Shown: positions 15,887-24,070 of the stretch, in pieces
Layout: every line of letters starts with the position of its first letter
How positions within the stretch are numbered: position 1 is the first letter of the stretch
Origin: Saliphagus infecundisoli
GTDB taxonomy: Archaea; Halobacteriota; Halobacteria; Halobacteriales; Natrialbaceae
DNA length: 64,000 nucleotides
NCBI RefSeq assembly: GCF_020177375.1
Contig: NZ_JAIWHV010000006.1
Location: 62,001-126,000, forward strand
Direction of reading: 5' to 3'
Made by a program: the position numbers and the translations under genes
The notes under the pieces: model-generated
The model's input: the letters and a program-made list of their open reading frames with translations, nothing else
The model's database searches: none
Told to the model about the DNA's origin: nothing

Positions 15887-17257
15887 TCATTCGCCCTCGC
15901 CGAGTGCACTCTCGCCGACGGCCTCGTGGCCCTCGATCCGGTCGGTGCCCATGTACTCCCGCAGGGGGTCGGGAACCGTCACGGTGCCATCCGGGTTCTG
16001 GTAGTACTCGAGGATCGCCACCACCACGCGCGGGAGCGCGAGCCCCGACGCATTGAGAGTGTGGAGGTAGTCAGCCGACTCGTGGTGTTCCGGCCGATAC
16101 CGAATTCCCGCCCGCCGGGCCTGGAACGCCTCGAAGTTCGACGCCGAGGAGACTTCGAGCCACCGGCCGCCTTCGTCGGGACCGTCCTCGAGATCGTCGC
16201 CGGGGGCCCAGACCTCGATGTCGTATGTCTTCGCGCTCGCAAAGGTGAGGTCGCCGGTACAGAGCTCGAGAATCCGGTAGGGAAGCCCCAGCCGCCGGAG
16301 GACCTCCTCGGCTTCTCCCAGAAGTCCCTCGAGACGGTCGTAGCTCTCATCCGGTTCGACGAAGTTCACCAGTTCGACCTTGTTGAACTGGTGAACCCGG
16401 ACGATTCCCCGCGTTTCGGTGCCGTGTTCGCCGGCCTCCCGGCGAAAGTTCGGCGAGTACGCCTGGTGTTTCAGCGGGAGGTCCTCGCCCAGGAGGATGT
16501 CGTCGGCGTACATATTGGTGACGGGGACCTCGGCGGTCGGACACAGCCAGAGGTCGTCGTCGTCGTACGGTTCGTCGTTCGCCCCGCCGAGCCGGTAGGC
16601 GTCCTCGACGAACTTCGGGAACTGGCCGGTGCCTCGCATCGACTCGCTGTTGACCGGGACTGGCGGGACGACGTCGAGATAGCCCTGCTCGCGGTGGACC
16701 GAGAGCATGAACTGGATCAGGGCGTGTTCCAGTCGTGCGCCCTCGCCCTTCATGAAGTAAAAGCCCGCCCCGCTCGTCTTCGCACCCCGGGCCTCGTCGA
16801 TGATATCCAACTCTTCGCCGAGGTCGTAGTGGGGGACGACTTCCTCGGGGAGTTTTCGGAGATCGTCGAACCCCCACCGGCGGCGCTCGACGTTTTCGTC
16901 CTCGCTCTCGCCGACGGGAACGCTCTCGTCGGGGATCTGGGGGAGTTCGAGCATCGCCTCCTCTAACTCCTCGGCGAGTTCGGCGGCCTCTCGCTCGACC
17001 GTCTCGATCTCGGCTTTCAGCGACTGCGAGCGTTCGATCGCCTCCTCGGCCTCCTCCTCGCGGCCCTCGCCTTTCAGCCGGCCGATCCGGGAGCTCACCT
17101 CGTTTCGGTCGTGTCGCAGGCTGTCCCCCCGCGCCTTCCGGTCGCGCCACTGCTCGTCCAGTTCGAGGATCGCCTCGAGATCGACGTCGGCCCCGCGGTT
17201 TGCGATGGCCTCGGCGACGGCCTCGGGGCGTTCGCGAAGGGAGCTCCGGTCCAGCAT
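15887..17257 (-). CDS. serS: seryl-tRNA synthetase
   Basis: 456 residues, class II aminoacyl-tRNA synthetase of the common bacterial/eukaryal type. The N-terminal ~110 residues form the long antiparallel coiled-coil that contacts the tRNA variable arm. The catalytic core shows motif 2 (PNFRREAGEHGTETRGIVRV, about 264-283) and motif 3 (ALPRVVVAILEYYQNPDG near residue 415). It charges tRNA-Ser (and tRNA-Sec where present). The gene is complete with a normal length. It lies downstream of the fluC pair by 60 bases in the same direction, possibly in readthrough. Confidence 0.97.
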   Translation of the reverse strand: MLDRSSLRERPEAVAEAIANRGADVDLEAILELDEQWRDRKARGDSLRHDRNEVSSRIGRLKGEGREEEAEEAIERSQSLKAEIETVEREAAELAEELEEAMLELPQIPDESVPVGESEDENVERRRWGFDDLRKLPEEVVPHYDLGEELDIIDEARGAKTSGAGFYFMKGEGARLEHALIQFMLSVHREQGYLDVVPPVPVNSESMRGTGQFPKFVEDAYRLGGANDEPYDDDDLWLCPTAEVPVTNMYADDILLGEDLPLKHQAYSPNFRREAGEHGTETRGIVRVHQFNKVELVNFVEPDESYDRLEGLLGEAEEVLRRLGLPYRILELCTGDLTFASAKTYDIEVWAPGDDLEDGPDEGGRWLEVSSASNFEAFQARRAGIRYRPEHHESADYLHTLNASGLALPRVVVAILEYYQNPDGTVTVPDPLREYMGTDRIEGHEAVGESALGEGE

Positions 17258-17317
17258 CGCTATCTCCTTCCCCGCGACCCGGCAAAGTCGTGTCGGATGT
17301 GTGTCGGCGGGTGACGG

Positions 17318-17689
17318 TCAGAACAGCGCGGTCGCGACCAGCCGGGCGAGACCGATCGCCGAAAGCGCACACACCAGGTTCCCGGCCGCCGAGACGAGCG
17401 CGAGGCGTCGCTCGCTCGCTTCCCAGAGCCGGACGGTTTCGACGGAAAACGACGAGAACGTCGTGAACGAGCCACAGACGCCGATCCCGAGGAACTGCAT
17501 CGCCGACTCCCCCGCGCCAGCGAACGCGACGAGCCCGAGGACGAAGCTGCCGGCGACGTTGACCGCGAGCGTCGAGAGCGGGAGTCCGTCGTCGGGATCG
17601 CTCGCCAGGCGGAGATAGACGGCGTGGCGAGCGACGGCGCCGACGGCGCCACCGATCCCGACGAGGTGGGCTGGCCCGAGCCCGATCAC
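17318..17689 (-). CDS. crcB: fluoride channel subunit FluC/CrcB (second copy)
   Basis: 123 residues with four predicted membrane helices. Family motifs: GIGGAVGAVARHAVY in helix 1, NVAGSFVLGL in helix 2, and GVCGSFTTFSSFSVETV, holding the TTFSSF break that forms the fluoride path. FluC proteins are small dual-topology channels that export fluoride. Here two non-identical copies overlap by four bases, so the functional unit is probably a heterodimer with opposite fixed orientations. Located downstream of the riboswitch-like leader. Confidence 0.92.
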   Translation of the reverse strand: MIGLGPAHLVGIGGAVGAVARHAVYLRLASDPDDGLPLSTLAVNVAGSFVLGLVAFAGAGESAMQFLGIGVCGSFTTFSSFSVETVRLWEASERRLALVSAAGNLVCALSAIGLARLVATALF

Positions 17690-18078
17690 GCTCTCGCCCT
17701 CCGATTGCGAACGGCGGCGGCGACGGTTCGGCCGACGAGGACCCCCGCGAAGCCGAGGCCGTAGTTGCCGGTGACGACGGCGGCGACTCCGAGCGGGCGC
17801 GCCGCGAGGGCGGCCTGGAGCGCGAACGTGCTGTAGGTCGTCAGCGACGAGAGTACCCCCGTCGTGAAGACGACGCGAGCGGTTGGATCGACGATCCCCG
17901 TGTACCGGGCCTCGTAGACGAGGAATCCCAGCAGGAAGCTCCCGACGACGTTGACCACGAGGACCGTCACGGTTTCGGGGAGGAAGCCGGCGACCAGAAA
18001 ACGGAGGTTCGCCCCGGCGAACCCGCCGATGGCGACCAGGGCGACCGTCTCGAGTCGGGCGAGAGGGTGACGGGCCAT
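17686..18078 (-). CDS. crcB: fluoride channel subunit FluC/CrcB (first copy)
   Basis: 130 residues, four membrane helices. Motifs: AIGGFAGANLRFLVAG, NVVGSFLLGFLVY and TTGVLSSLTTYSTFALQA, the last with the TTYSTF element of fluoride channels. The stop overlaps the ATG of the second copy. The ATG at 18078 lies 12 bases after the end of a predicted fluoride-riboswitch pseudoknot, giving a direct reason to expect fluoride-responsive expression of the pair. Confidence 0.92.
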   Translation of the reverse strand: MARHPLARLETVALVAIGGFAGANLRFLVAGFLPETVTVLVVNVVGSFLLGFLVYEARYTGIVDPTARVVFTTGVLSSLTTYSTFALQAALAARPLGVAAVVTGNYGLGFAGVLVGRTVAAAVRNRRARA

Positions 18079-18087
18079 CCGAGTGAT

Positions 18088-18136
18088 ACGGGGGCCGTCA
18101 GCCGTTGGCGGTTGCGTCGGGCGGGCCCCATCGCCC
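18088..18136 (-). promoter_or_regulatory. fluoride riboswitch-like leader (crcB motif)
   Basis: Read on the minus strand from 18136 toward the ATG. It opens GGGCGATGGGGCCCGCCC: stem P1 pairs GGGCG (18136-18132) with CGCCC (18123-18119). The P1 loop GGGGCC (18129-18124) can pair with GGCCCC (18096-18091) as the six-base-pair pseudoknot, and a short P3 around CGCCAACGG lies between. The first 18 bases differ from the Thermotoga petrophila fluoride aptamer (recalled from memory) at one position, and the partner base in the pseudoknot changes with it (A-U becomes G-C). CTGA before the 3' pseudoknot arm also matches. Deviations: the bases corresponding to U41 and U48 of the Thermotoga aptamer are C, and P3 is only ~3 bp. 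Position directly before fluC strongly supports the call. Confidence 0.62.
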
Positions 18137-18275
18137 GGTCGTAGCGCCGGCTACTCGCGAACCCACATTGAGCGTTGCGGTTCCGGACGGGCGTCGTGGG
18201 TCGGTTACGGGTCAGTGCACTATCGGCGGCAACACGCTGGTGCGACCGAACGAGAAATCCGTGTAACCGACCCCA

Positions 18276-18977
18276 TCAGTCGTTTTCGACACGATCCGCC
18301 GCCACTTCGCCGCTCCCCTCGCCATCTGCCTCGGGCTCGAGCTCGAAGGGCATGTCGAGTTCGGCCCGCGCGAGGGTGCCGTAGGCCCGCCGGAGCCGCT
18401 CGGAGAGCGCCTGGTGGGAGATCTCGAGCTCCTCGGCGAGCTCCTGCATCGAGACCTTCCGGGGGATCTCGAAGTAGCCGCGTCTGATCGCGGCGACCAG
18501 CGAGTCGTACTGCTGGGCGGTCAGCCCGATCTCCTCCCAGGAGGAGTCGGTGAGCTCCGAGAGGTGGCCGATCTCGACGTCGACCCCGTGCTCGCGGAGG
18601 CGTTCGTAGGCCGTCCGGAGCTGCTCGCGGTCCCGAAACCGCATCCGGACCGCCCACCGGCCGTTCGCCGCCTTCGCACTGACGAGCGTCCCGCCCTCGT
18701 CGAGCACCATCTCGACGACCGAACAGACCGCCTCGGCGAACTCGAGTTCGTACAGCGTCCGGTCGTCGTCGCCCGAGACCCGTTCGAACTCCTCGACGGT
18801 CGGGTCCGCCTCGAGGGCGGCCGCGATCTCGTCGTCGTCGGCGCCGGCGAGCCAGACGCCCGGCCAGGCCGATTCGACGACGCGCTCGAGCTCGCACGTG
18901 AGGTCGGGACACCGCTCGAAGGACTCCGCCAGGGCAGTATCCTCCGCGCTCACGTGGAACTCCGCGATCGTAGCCAT
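18276..18977 (-). CDS. bacterio-opsin activator-type HTH regulator
   Basis: 233 residues. The C-terminal ~55 residues are the HTH_10 (Bat) domain: LTAQQYDSLVAAIRRGYFEI followed by MQELAEELEISHQALSERLR. The N-terminal ~170 residues form the sensory region found in stand-alone haloarchaeal Bat-type regulators; no PAS or GAF motif is obvious. Start chosen at ATG 18977, 27 bases after a clear TATA box. It is divergent from the universal stress protein gene, a possible target. The signal sensed is unknown. Confidence 0.85.
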   Translation of the reverse strand: MATIAEFHVSAEDTALAESFERCPDLTCELERVVESAWPGVWLAGADDDEIAAALEADPTVEEFERVSGDDDRTLYELEFAEAVCSVVEMVLDEGGTLVSAKAANGRWAVRMRFRDREQLRTAYERLREHGVDVEIGHLSELTDSSWEEIGLTAQQYDSLVAAIRRGYFEIPRKVSMQELAEELEISHQALSERLRRAYGTLARAELDMPFELEPEADGEGSGEVAADRVEND

Positions 18978-19000
18978 CGACCTCCGTACGACGGGCACCG

Positions 19001-19007
19001 TATAAAT
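19001..19007 (-). promoter_or_regulatory. TATA box of the HTH_10 regulator
   Basis: Minus-strand ATTTATA centred 27 bases before ATG 18977; leaderless. Divergent to the stress-protein promoter at 19071. Confidence 0.6.
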
Positions 19008-19070
19008 TTCATCGGTTCGAGAGCTTGTGGGGACCGCCTCCGGCGACTCCGGCGGCGGGACGGGTCAACG

Positions 19071-19076
19071 TTTATA
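19071..19076 (+). promoter_or_regulatory. TATA box of the universal stress protein gene
   Basis: TTTATA centred 28 bases before ATG 19101; leaderless transcript predicted. Confidence 0.6.
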
Positions 19077-19100
19077 CACTGAACCCCCGAACGTCCGGCG

Positions 19101-19514
19101 ATGCGCATCCTTCTGGCGTACGACGGATCGCCCGCGGCGGAGACGGCCCTCGGTCTGGCCATCTCCCGCTACGGCGACGACGAGCTGGTCGCACTGTACG
19201 TCGCCGAGGTCGATCCGACCACCTACGACGCGAGCGCCTTCGGCGGCGGGACCGACGACGTCCCCGACTCCGACGAGGCCGAGGCGGTCCTCGAAGAGGC
19301 AAGAGAGCGGGCGGTCCAGGAGGGCTACGAGCTCGAGACGGCCGTGGAACAGGGCTCGCCCAGCGACGTGATCGCGGAGTACGCCGACGAACACGGGTTC
19401 GACCAGATCGTGATGGGGACCCACGGCCGCCAGTCGATATCGGAGGTGATCGTCGGCTCGACGGCCGAACAGGTCGTCCGGAACTCGCCGGTGCCGGTGC
19501 TGACGGTGCGCTGA
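19101..19514 (+). CDS. universal stress protein (UspA family)
   Basis: 137 residues, single Usp domain. It opens MRILLAYDGSPAAETAL and ends with the ATP-binding motif GTHGRQSISEVIVGSTAEQV plus VLTVR; the G-2x-G-9x-G(S/T) pattern is present, so nucleotide binding is likely. Family role: stress-responsive cytoplasmic protein, often ATP-binding, with unclear chemistry. Own leaderless promoter, divergent from a Bat-type regulator. Confidence 0.92.
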   Translation: MRILLAYDGSPAAETALGLAISRYGDDELVALYVAEVDPTTYDASAFGGGTDDVPDSDEAEAVLEEARERAVQEGYELETAVEQGSPSDVIAEYADEHGFDQIVMGTHGRQSISEVIVGSTAEQVVRNSPVPVLTVR

Positions 19515-19581
19515 CCGTCGGCCTCGACACCGTTTCGAACGCGAGCGGGAGCGTTATGGCCCTCGCCCGTCCAGGGAGTCC

Positions 19582-20019
19582 ATGCCCACGCTCGAAGAGA
19601 CCCGCATCCGAAACCGGTTTCGCGTCCAACCCCACCACGCGAACAACTACGAGACCCTCCACGGCGGGAACCTGATGAAGTGGCTCGACGAGGTGTCGGC
19701 GATGTCGGCGATGCGCTTTGCCGGCGAGACCTGCGTGACCGCCCGCGTCAACGAACTCGACTTCGAGCAGCCGATCCTCATCGGCGACACCGCCCTCGTC
19801 GAGGGCTACGTCTACGAGGCCGGCCGGACGAGCGTCCATGTTGCCCTCAGAGCCTGGCGCGAGGAGCCCACCACCGGCGAGACCGAGCTCACGACCCGCT
19901 CGTCGTTCGTCTTCGTCGCCATCGACGCCGAGGGCTCGCCCGTCCCGGTTCCCGACCTCGCCATCGAGAGCGAGGAGGGCGAGCGGCTGCGAGAACGGGC
20001 CTACGAGACCCTCGAGTAA
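19582..20019 (+). CDS. acyl-CoA thioesterase, hotdog fold
   Basis: 145 residues. HANNYETLHGGNLMKWLDEV (about residues 17-36) is the hotdog thioesterase signature with the catalytic-helix glycine and the Asp/Glu general-base region, and DFEQPILIGDTALVEGYV follows. Resembles the BACH/YciA group that hydrolyses medium- to long-chain acyl-CoA. Cytoplasmic. A TATA-like GTTATGG near 19552 suggests its own leaderless transcript. Convergent with Trm-G10; stop codons are adjacent. Confidence 0.9.
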   Translation: MPTLEETRIRNRFRVQPHHANNYETLHGGNLMKWLDEVSAMSAMRFAGETCVTARVNELDFEQPILIGDTALVEGYVYEAGRTSVHVALRAWREEPTTGETELTTRSSFVFVAIDAEGSPVPVPDLAIESEEGERLRERAYETLE

Positions 20020-21021
20020 TCACTCCAGAACGAGCACGTGCCGGTCCAGCGATCGGTGGACCCGCCGCTCGAACGTCGACTCGACTGCCCATCCGGCCTC
20101 CCTCGCCGCGTCCGCCCACGAGCGGTCGCCGACGACGACCGCCCGGTCGGCGACGCGCCGGGCCTCCGCCAGCGCGCCCGCCACGAGGTCCGCCAATCGG
20201 TGGCGCTCTATTTTCGACTGGCGACCGTATGGCGCGTCGAAGACGACGCCGTCTGCGGCGCCGTCCGCCAGCGGAAGCCGAGTCGCGTCGCCGCGGGCGA
20301 CGGCGAACGTACCCGGACCGCCGAGTGGCGATCCGTCCGCGACCCCCCTCGCGAGGTAGTGTGCGAGGTTCTCCCTCGAACCGCGGACCATCTTCGCCTG
20401 GGCATCGATCCCGACGACGTCGCTGCCGATGAGGCCGGCCTCCACGAGGATCCCGCCGGTACCGCACATTGGGTCCACCACGATAGCGCCCGGACCCGCG
20501 CCCGCGACGTTCGCGACCGCCCGCGCGAGCAGGGGGTCCATGCTTCCGGGCTGGAAAAAGGGCTTCCCCGTAGGTGCCCGCGAGCCGAAGTCCCGGACGC
20601 TCTCGCCCGCGAGCCATCCGAGCGCACAGACCTCGCCCGAAAAGACCGCCCGGAGGACGTGGTCCGGATCGTCGAGATCGACCGCGAACCCCCGATCGAC
20701 GAGGCAGGTTCCGAGCACCCGCTCGGCCTCCTCCGTGCTGATCCCGGCCGTCCCCCGGACGTCCCGCGCGCGGACCGCGACGCTTCCCTCCCGGTCGGGC
20801 GCGCCCGCTGCGAGCAGCGCCCGCGCGCTCTCGACGTTGGCATCGGTGTGTCCGATCAGCTCGCTCGCCCGTCGGGTGTAGGCGAGCCCGGCGATTCGGT
20901 CGGGTGCGAGCCCGCCCGCGATCGCAAGTCCCGGGGCGAACTCCTCGACACCGGCGGCGGCGCTTTCGGCCTCCCTGCGGGCGAAGCCGTCGTCCTCGCC
21001 GGCGAGCTCGAGGAGGTACAC
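20020..21021 (-). CDS. trmG10: tRNA (guanine-10-N2)-methyltransferase Trm-G10
   Basis: 333 residues. An N-terminal THUMP RNA-binding region (~1-150) is followed by a Rossmann methyltransferase: SAM motif I is VDPMCGTGGILVEAGLIGSD (about residues 181-200) and the catalytic motif is DAPYGRQSK (the D/N-PPY type with Ala in position two, normal in this family). It methylates G10 of tRNA to m2G/m2,2G. Complete length. It is divergent from the TBP gene, with an AT-rich TATA region between them. Confidence 0.92.
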   Translation of the reverse strand: MYLLELAGEDDGFARREAESAAAGVEEFAPGLAIAGGLAPDRIAGLAYTRRASELIGHTDANVESARALLAAGAPDREGSVAVRARDVRGTAGISTEEAERVLGTCLVDRGFAVDLDDPDHVLRAVFSGEVCALGWLAGESVRDFGSRAPTGKPFFQPGSMDPLLARAVANVAGAGPGAIVVDPMCGTGGILVEAGLIGSDVVGIDAQAKMVRGSRENLAHYLARGVADGSPLGGPGTFAVARGDATRLPLADGAADGVVFDAPYGRQSKIERHRLADLVAGALAEARRVADRAVVVGDRSWADAAREAGWAVESTFERRVHRSLDRHVLVLE

Positions 21022-21078
21022 GGCCTCCCTCGGCCGTCTACGGCCCTATCGGTTTCGCATCGGGCCGCGGCACCAACC

Positions 21079-21086
21079 TTTATAAA
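21079..21086 (+). promoter_or_regulatory. TATA box of the TBP gene
   Basis: TTTATAAA, a consensus archaeal TATA box, 28-35 bases upstream of ATG 21114. TBP would bind its own promoter, allowing autoregulation. Confidence 0.65.
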
Positions 21087-21113
21087 CCTTAAATACGTCC
21101 TTTTAAGCGACTG

Positions 21114-21674
21114 ATGACGGATCCGAAGGACACCATCAACATCGAGAACGTGGTCGCGTCGACGGGAATCGGGCAGGAACTCGACCTCCAGAGCGTCGCG
21201 ATGGACCTCGAGGGGGCCGACTACGACCCCGAACAGTTCCCCGGCCTCGTCTACCGAACCCAAGAACCGAAATCCGCCGCCCTGATCTTCCGGTCGGGGA
21301 AGATCGTCTGTACCGGCGCGAAATCGACCGACGACGTCCACGAGAGCCTCCGGATCGTCTTCGACAAGCTCCGTGACCTCCAGATTCAGGTCAACGACGA
21401 TCCCGAGATCGTCGTCCAGAACATCGTCACCTCGGCCGACCTCGGTCGGAACCTCAACCTGAACGCGATCGCGATCGGCCTCGGGCTCGAAAACATCGAG
21501 TACGAGCCAGAACAGTTCCCCGGCCTCGTCTACCGCCTCGACGACCCCGAGGTCGTCGCCCTCCTCTTTGGCTCGGGCAAGCTCGTCATCACCGGCGGCA
21601 AGAAGCCCGTCGACGCCGAACACGCCGTCGACAAGATCGTCTCCCGGCTCGAGGACCTCGGACTGCTCGAGTAA
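21114..21674 (+). CDS. tbp: TATA-box binding protein
   Basis: 186 residues made of two imperfect repeats of ~90 residues. Each repeat ends in the hallmark segment: EQFPGLVYRTQEPKSAALIF then KIVCTGAK in repeat one, EQFPGLVYRLDDPEVVALLF then KLVITGGK in repeat two. These form the saddle that bends the TATA DNA. General transcription factor recruiting TFB and RNA polymerase. Haloarchaea often carry several TBPs; this one ends LGLLE like the main TbpE type. Full length. Confidence 0.96.
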   Translation: MTDPKDTINIENVVASTGIGQELDLQSVAMDLEGADYDPEQFPGLVYRTQEPKSAALIFRSGKIVCTGAKSTDDVHESLRIVFDKLRDLQIQVNDDPEIVVQNIVTSADLGRNLNLNAIAIGLGLENIEYEPEQFPGLVYRLDDPEVVALLFGSGKLVITGGKKPVDAEHAVDKIVSRLEDLGLLE

Positions 21675-21718
21675 TCGGACTCCGGCAGGCACAAAGCCGG
21701 GGAGGTCGAACGCCGAGC

Positions 21719-22087
21719 ATGGTCGTCGCACAGATAGATCCCGCGGCCGGCGGGCCGATCGCCTACCTCGGGACCGTCCTCCTCGCGACGCTGTTCTACG
21801 GCGTCACCCTCCACATCGCGGCGCGGTACGTCCTCGGGGACGTCCCCGTGCGCCGGGCGTTTACGGTCGCGCCGCTGCTGGGCGTCTTCTCGCTTGCCCT
21901 CCAGCGGGCCGGCCCGGCGATCACCGCGGCGGTCACGGTCGCCGTCGCCTACGTCGCGATCCACGTCGTCTACGACCTGAGCCACAGGCTGACCGCCCTC
22001 GTCGCGGTGATCTACTACACGGTCGCCTTTCTCGTCGGACTGGTCGTCGTCAACGTCCTCACCCTGCTCGGGGGCGCCCCGACCTGA
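21719..22087 (+). CDS. multi-pass membrane protein (DUF7473-like), 122 aa
   Basis: Four hydrophobic stretches: AYLGTVLLATLFYGVTLHIA, then FTVAPLLGVFSLAL, ITAAVTVAVAYVAIHVVYDL and LVAVIYYTVAFLVGLVVVNV. No soluble domain and no catalytic residue pattern. It seems a conserved haloarchaeal membrane family (DUF7473 by my recollection). It follows tbp by 44 bases and is convergent with hisG, whose stop is adjacent. Confidence 0.75.
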   Translation: MVVAQIDPAAGGPIAYLGTVLLATLFYGVTLHIAARYVLGDVPVRRAFTVAPLLGVFSLALQRAGPAITAAVTVAVAYVAIHVVYDLSHRLTALVAVIYYTVAFLVGLVVVNVLTLLGGAPT

Positions 22088-22936
22088 TCACTTGACGAGC
22101 CGTTCGATCTCGGTCACGAGGATCCCGCTCGCCCCACGCTTTTTGACCTCGGTGATCGTCTCGAAGACGTCCCGCTCGGAGACGACGGCGTGGACCGCGA
22201 CCGTTCCGTCCCCGTCGGCGATGTCCATTACTGTGGGACCACCGAGACCCGGAATCACCTCGCGGACGTCCTCAAGGCGGTCCTCGGGCACGTTCATCAT
22301 CAGATAGCGTTTGCCGTCCGCAGAAAGCACCGAGGAGAGCGCGGTTCTGATCTCTCGCACCTTCGGCTCCTCTCGGACGTCCTCGCGGGCGAACAGCCGG
22401 ACCGAACTCGAGAGCACTTCCTCGATCACTTGCAGTCGGTTGACCTTCAGCGTCGTCCCCGTGCTCGTGATGTCGACGATCGCGTCGGCCATCTCGACGT
22501 GGGGGGTGAGCTCGGTCGCGCCCGTCACCTCGACGATCGAGGGGTCCACGCCGGTCTCGGCGAAGAACTCCCGCGTGATCGTCGGGAACTCCGTCGCGAC
22601 GGTCTTCCCGGCGAGATCCTCCACAGAGGCGACGTCGCCGTCCTCGGGAACCGCAAGCACCAGCCGGCAGCGCCCGAACTCGAGGTCGAGCAGGTCGGCG
22701 AGATCGTGGCCCGACTCCCGGACCTGATCCAGACCCGTGATCCCGAGATCCGCGGCGCCGTCGGCGAGGTACTCGGGGATGTCGGCGGCCCGGACGAACA
22801 GCAGGGTGACGTCGGGATCGACGGTCTCGGCGTAGAGCTTCCGGTCGGCGCCGTTCTCGACGTGGAGGCCCGCCCGCTCGAGGAGGTCGATCGTCGGCTC
22901 GTGGAGGCGACCCTTGTTGGGGACGGCGAGGCGCAT
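22088..22936 (-). CDS. hisG: ATP phosphoribosyltransferase HisG, long form
   Basis: 282 residues, the long HisG form with a C-terminal regulatory domain. [20 protein letters not shown] is the HisG start, and the PRPP-binding loop lies around [20 protein letters not shown]. The last ~70 residues (from ~210) form the ACT-like domain that mediates histidine feedback inhibition; [15 protein letters not shown] lies there. Catalyses the first step of histidine synthesis. A minus-strand AT-rich GATGAAAAGAC ~35 bases upstream may be its promoter. Confidence 0.95.
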   Translation of the reverse strand: MRLAVPNKGRLHEPTIDLLERAGLHVENGADRKLYAETVDPDVTLLFVRAADIPEYLADGAADLGITGLDQVRESGHDLADLLDLEFGRCRLVLAVPEDGDVASVEDLAGKTVATEFPTITREFFAETGVDPSIVEVTGATELTPHVEMADAIVDITSTGTTLKVNRLQVIEEVLSSSVRLFAREDVREEPKVREIRTALSSVLSADGKRYLMMNVPEDRLEDVREVIPGLGGPTVMDIADGDGTVAVHAVVSERDVFETITEVKKRGASGILVTEIERLVK

Positions 22937-23286
22937 TTGTGCCGTGTTGGCGACGAGGTGGCAACTGTCTTTTCATCCCGACGGCTCGCGGTCGGCGCTC
23001 GAACCACGCCGACCCGACCGCTCACGACGACCGGCTTGCCGGTGAGTCGACCGCTCACGACGACTGATCTGCTGGTGATTCGACCGCTAACAGCGACCAC
23101 CCGCCCTCGAACGGGCATCTAAGGGGACCCACGGCCTCCCCAGCCGACTCGCTCGCTCCGCGGTCGCTCACTCGCCCCTCGCACGGGATCGCGCCGCGTC
23201 TCGCCGCCGGCTCGTCGCGACGCCGCACGCGTCACCCCACGGTTGCCGGTCGGGCCCGGTGGTCGGCGCGACGACGGAGGCGACGG
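22937..23286. other. 350-base intergenic region between hisA and hisG
   Basis: Holds the hisG promoter side, a 33-base tandem repeat (23015-23098) and a stretch of CTCGCTC/GCTCACTCG low-complexity sequence near 23145-23175 of the kind scattered between haloarchaeal genes. Open frames here are arginine-rich and look non-coding. Confidence 0.6.
23015..23098. repeat. 33-bp tandem repeat, ~2.5 copies
   Basis: Each unit starts CGACCGCTCACGACGAC; copies begin at 23015, 23048 and 23081, exactly 33 bases apart. The second copy diverges in the centre and the third is partial (CGACCGCTAACAGCGAC). Confidence 0.75.
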
Positions 23287-24024
23287 TCACTCGAGCACAG
23301 CGGCGGCCTCCGCGAGCGTAAAGCGACCCTCGTAGAGGGCGCTCCCGACGACGACCGCGGCGGCGCCGGCCTTCCGGAGCGCGCGGACGTCCTCGACCGT
23401 CGCGACGCCGCCGCTCGCGATCACCGGAATTCCGACCGCGTCGGCCAGCTCGGCGACGGGATCGGTCCTGACGCCCTCGAGGCGGCCCTCGACGTCGACG
23501 TTCGTAAAGAGGATCGCGCCCGCGCCGAGGTCCTCGTACCGGCCGGCGGCGTCGGCCGGCTCGAGCCCGGTTCCCTCGGTCCAGCCGTCGACGACGACCT
23601 CGCCCTCTTTCGCGTCGAGGCTCACGACGACGCTCCCTGGGTGGACCTCGCTTATCTCCCGAACGATCTCGGGGTTCTCGACCGCGGCGGTCCCGAGAAT
23701 CACCCGATCGACTCCCGCTTCCAGCAGGCCGATCGCCTCCTCGGCCGTCCGGATGCCGCCGCCCAGTTGGACCGGGACGTCCACGCTCTCGACGATCGCC
23801 TCGATCGCTCCGGCGTTCCCGCGTTCGCCCTCGAATGCGCCGTCGAGATCGACCAGGTGAAGCGTCGAGGCGCCGGCCTCGACCCACTTCCGCGCGGCCT
23901 CGACGGGCTCTCCGTACCGTTTCCCGGTGTCGCGCTCGCCACCCACTAACTGGACGACCTCGCCGCCCTCGACGTCGACCGCGGGGATCACCTCGAACTC
24001 CGGGAACGCCTCGCTGTCGGTCAT
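23287..24024 (-). CDS. hisA: phosphoribosylformimino-AICAR isomerase HisA
   Basis: 245 residues, (beta-alpha)8 barrel. FEVIPAVDVEGGEVVQLVGG carries the first catalytic Asp (AVD), and the second-half phosphate site and Asp are in ILFTNVDVEGRLEG; the VIASGGVATVEDV segment is the C-terminal phosphate-binding loop. Fourth step of histidine synthesis. Start chosen at ATG 24024 because similarity begins there; the frame runs on upstream into trpS. Next to hisG but separated by a repeat-bearing gap. Confidence 0.94.
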   Translation of the reverse strand: MTDSEAFPEFEVIPAVDVEGGEVVQLVGGERDTGKRYGEPVEAARKWVEAGASTLHLVDLDGAFEGERGNAGAIEAIVESVDVPVQLGGGIRTAEEAIGLLEAGVDRVILGTAAVENPEIVREISEVHPGSVVVSLDAKEGEVVVDGWTEGTGLEPADAAGRYEDLGAGAILFTNVDVEGRLEGVRTDPVAELADAVGIPVIASGGVATVEDVRALRKAGAAAVVVGSALYEGRFTLAEAAAVLE

Positions 24025-24070
24025 GGCCGACCCTCCGGGAAGGTCGCGAGTAAAGGCGACGGTTCCGGCG

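Noticed and set aside
23141-23180. CTCGCTC-type low-complexity stretch considered as an attachment site
   Set aside because: Such tracts occur widely between haloarchaeal genes, and no integrase or tRNA gene is nearby.
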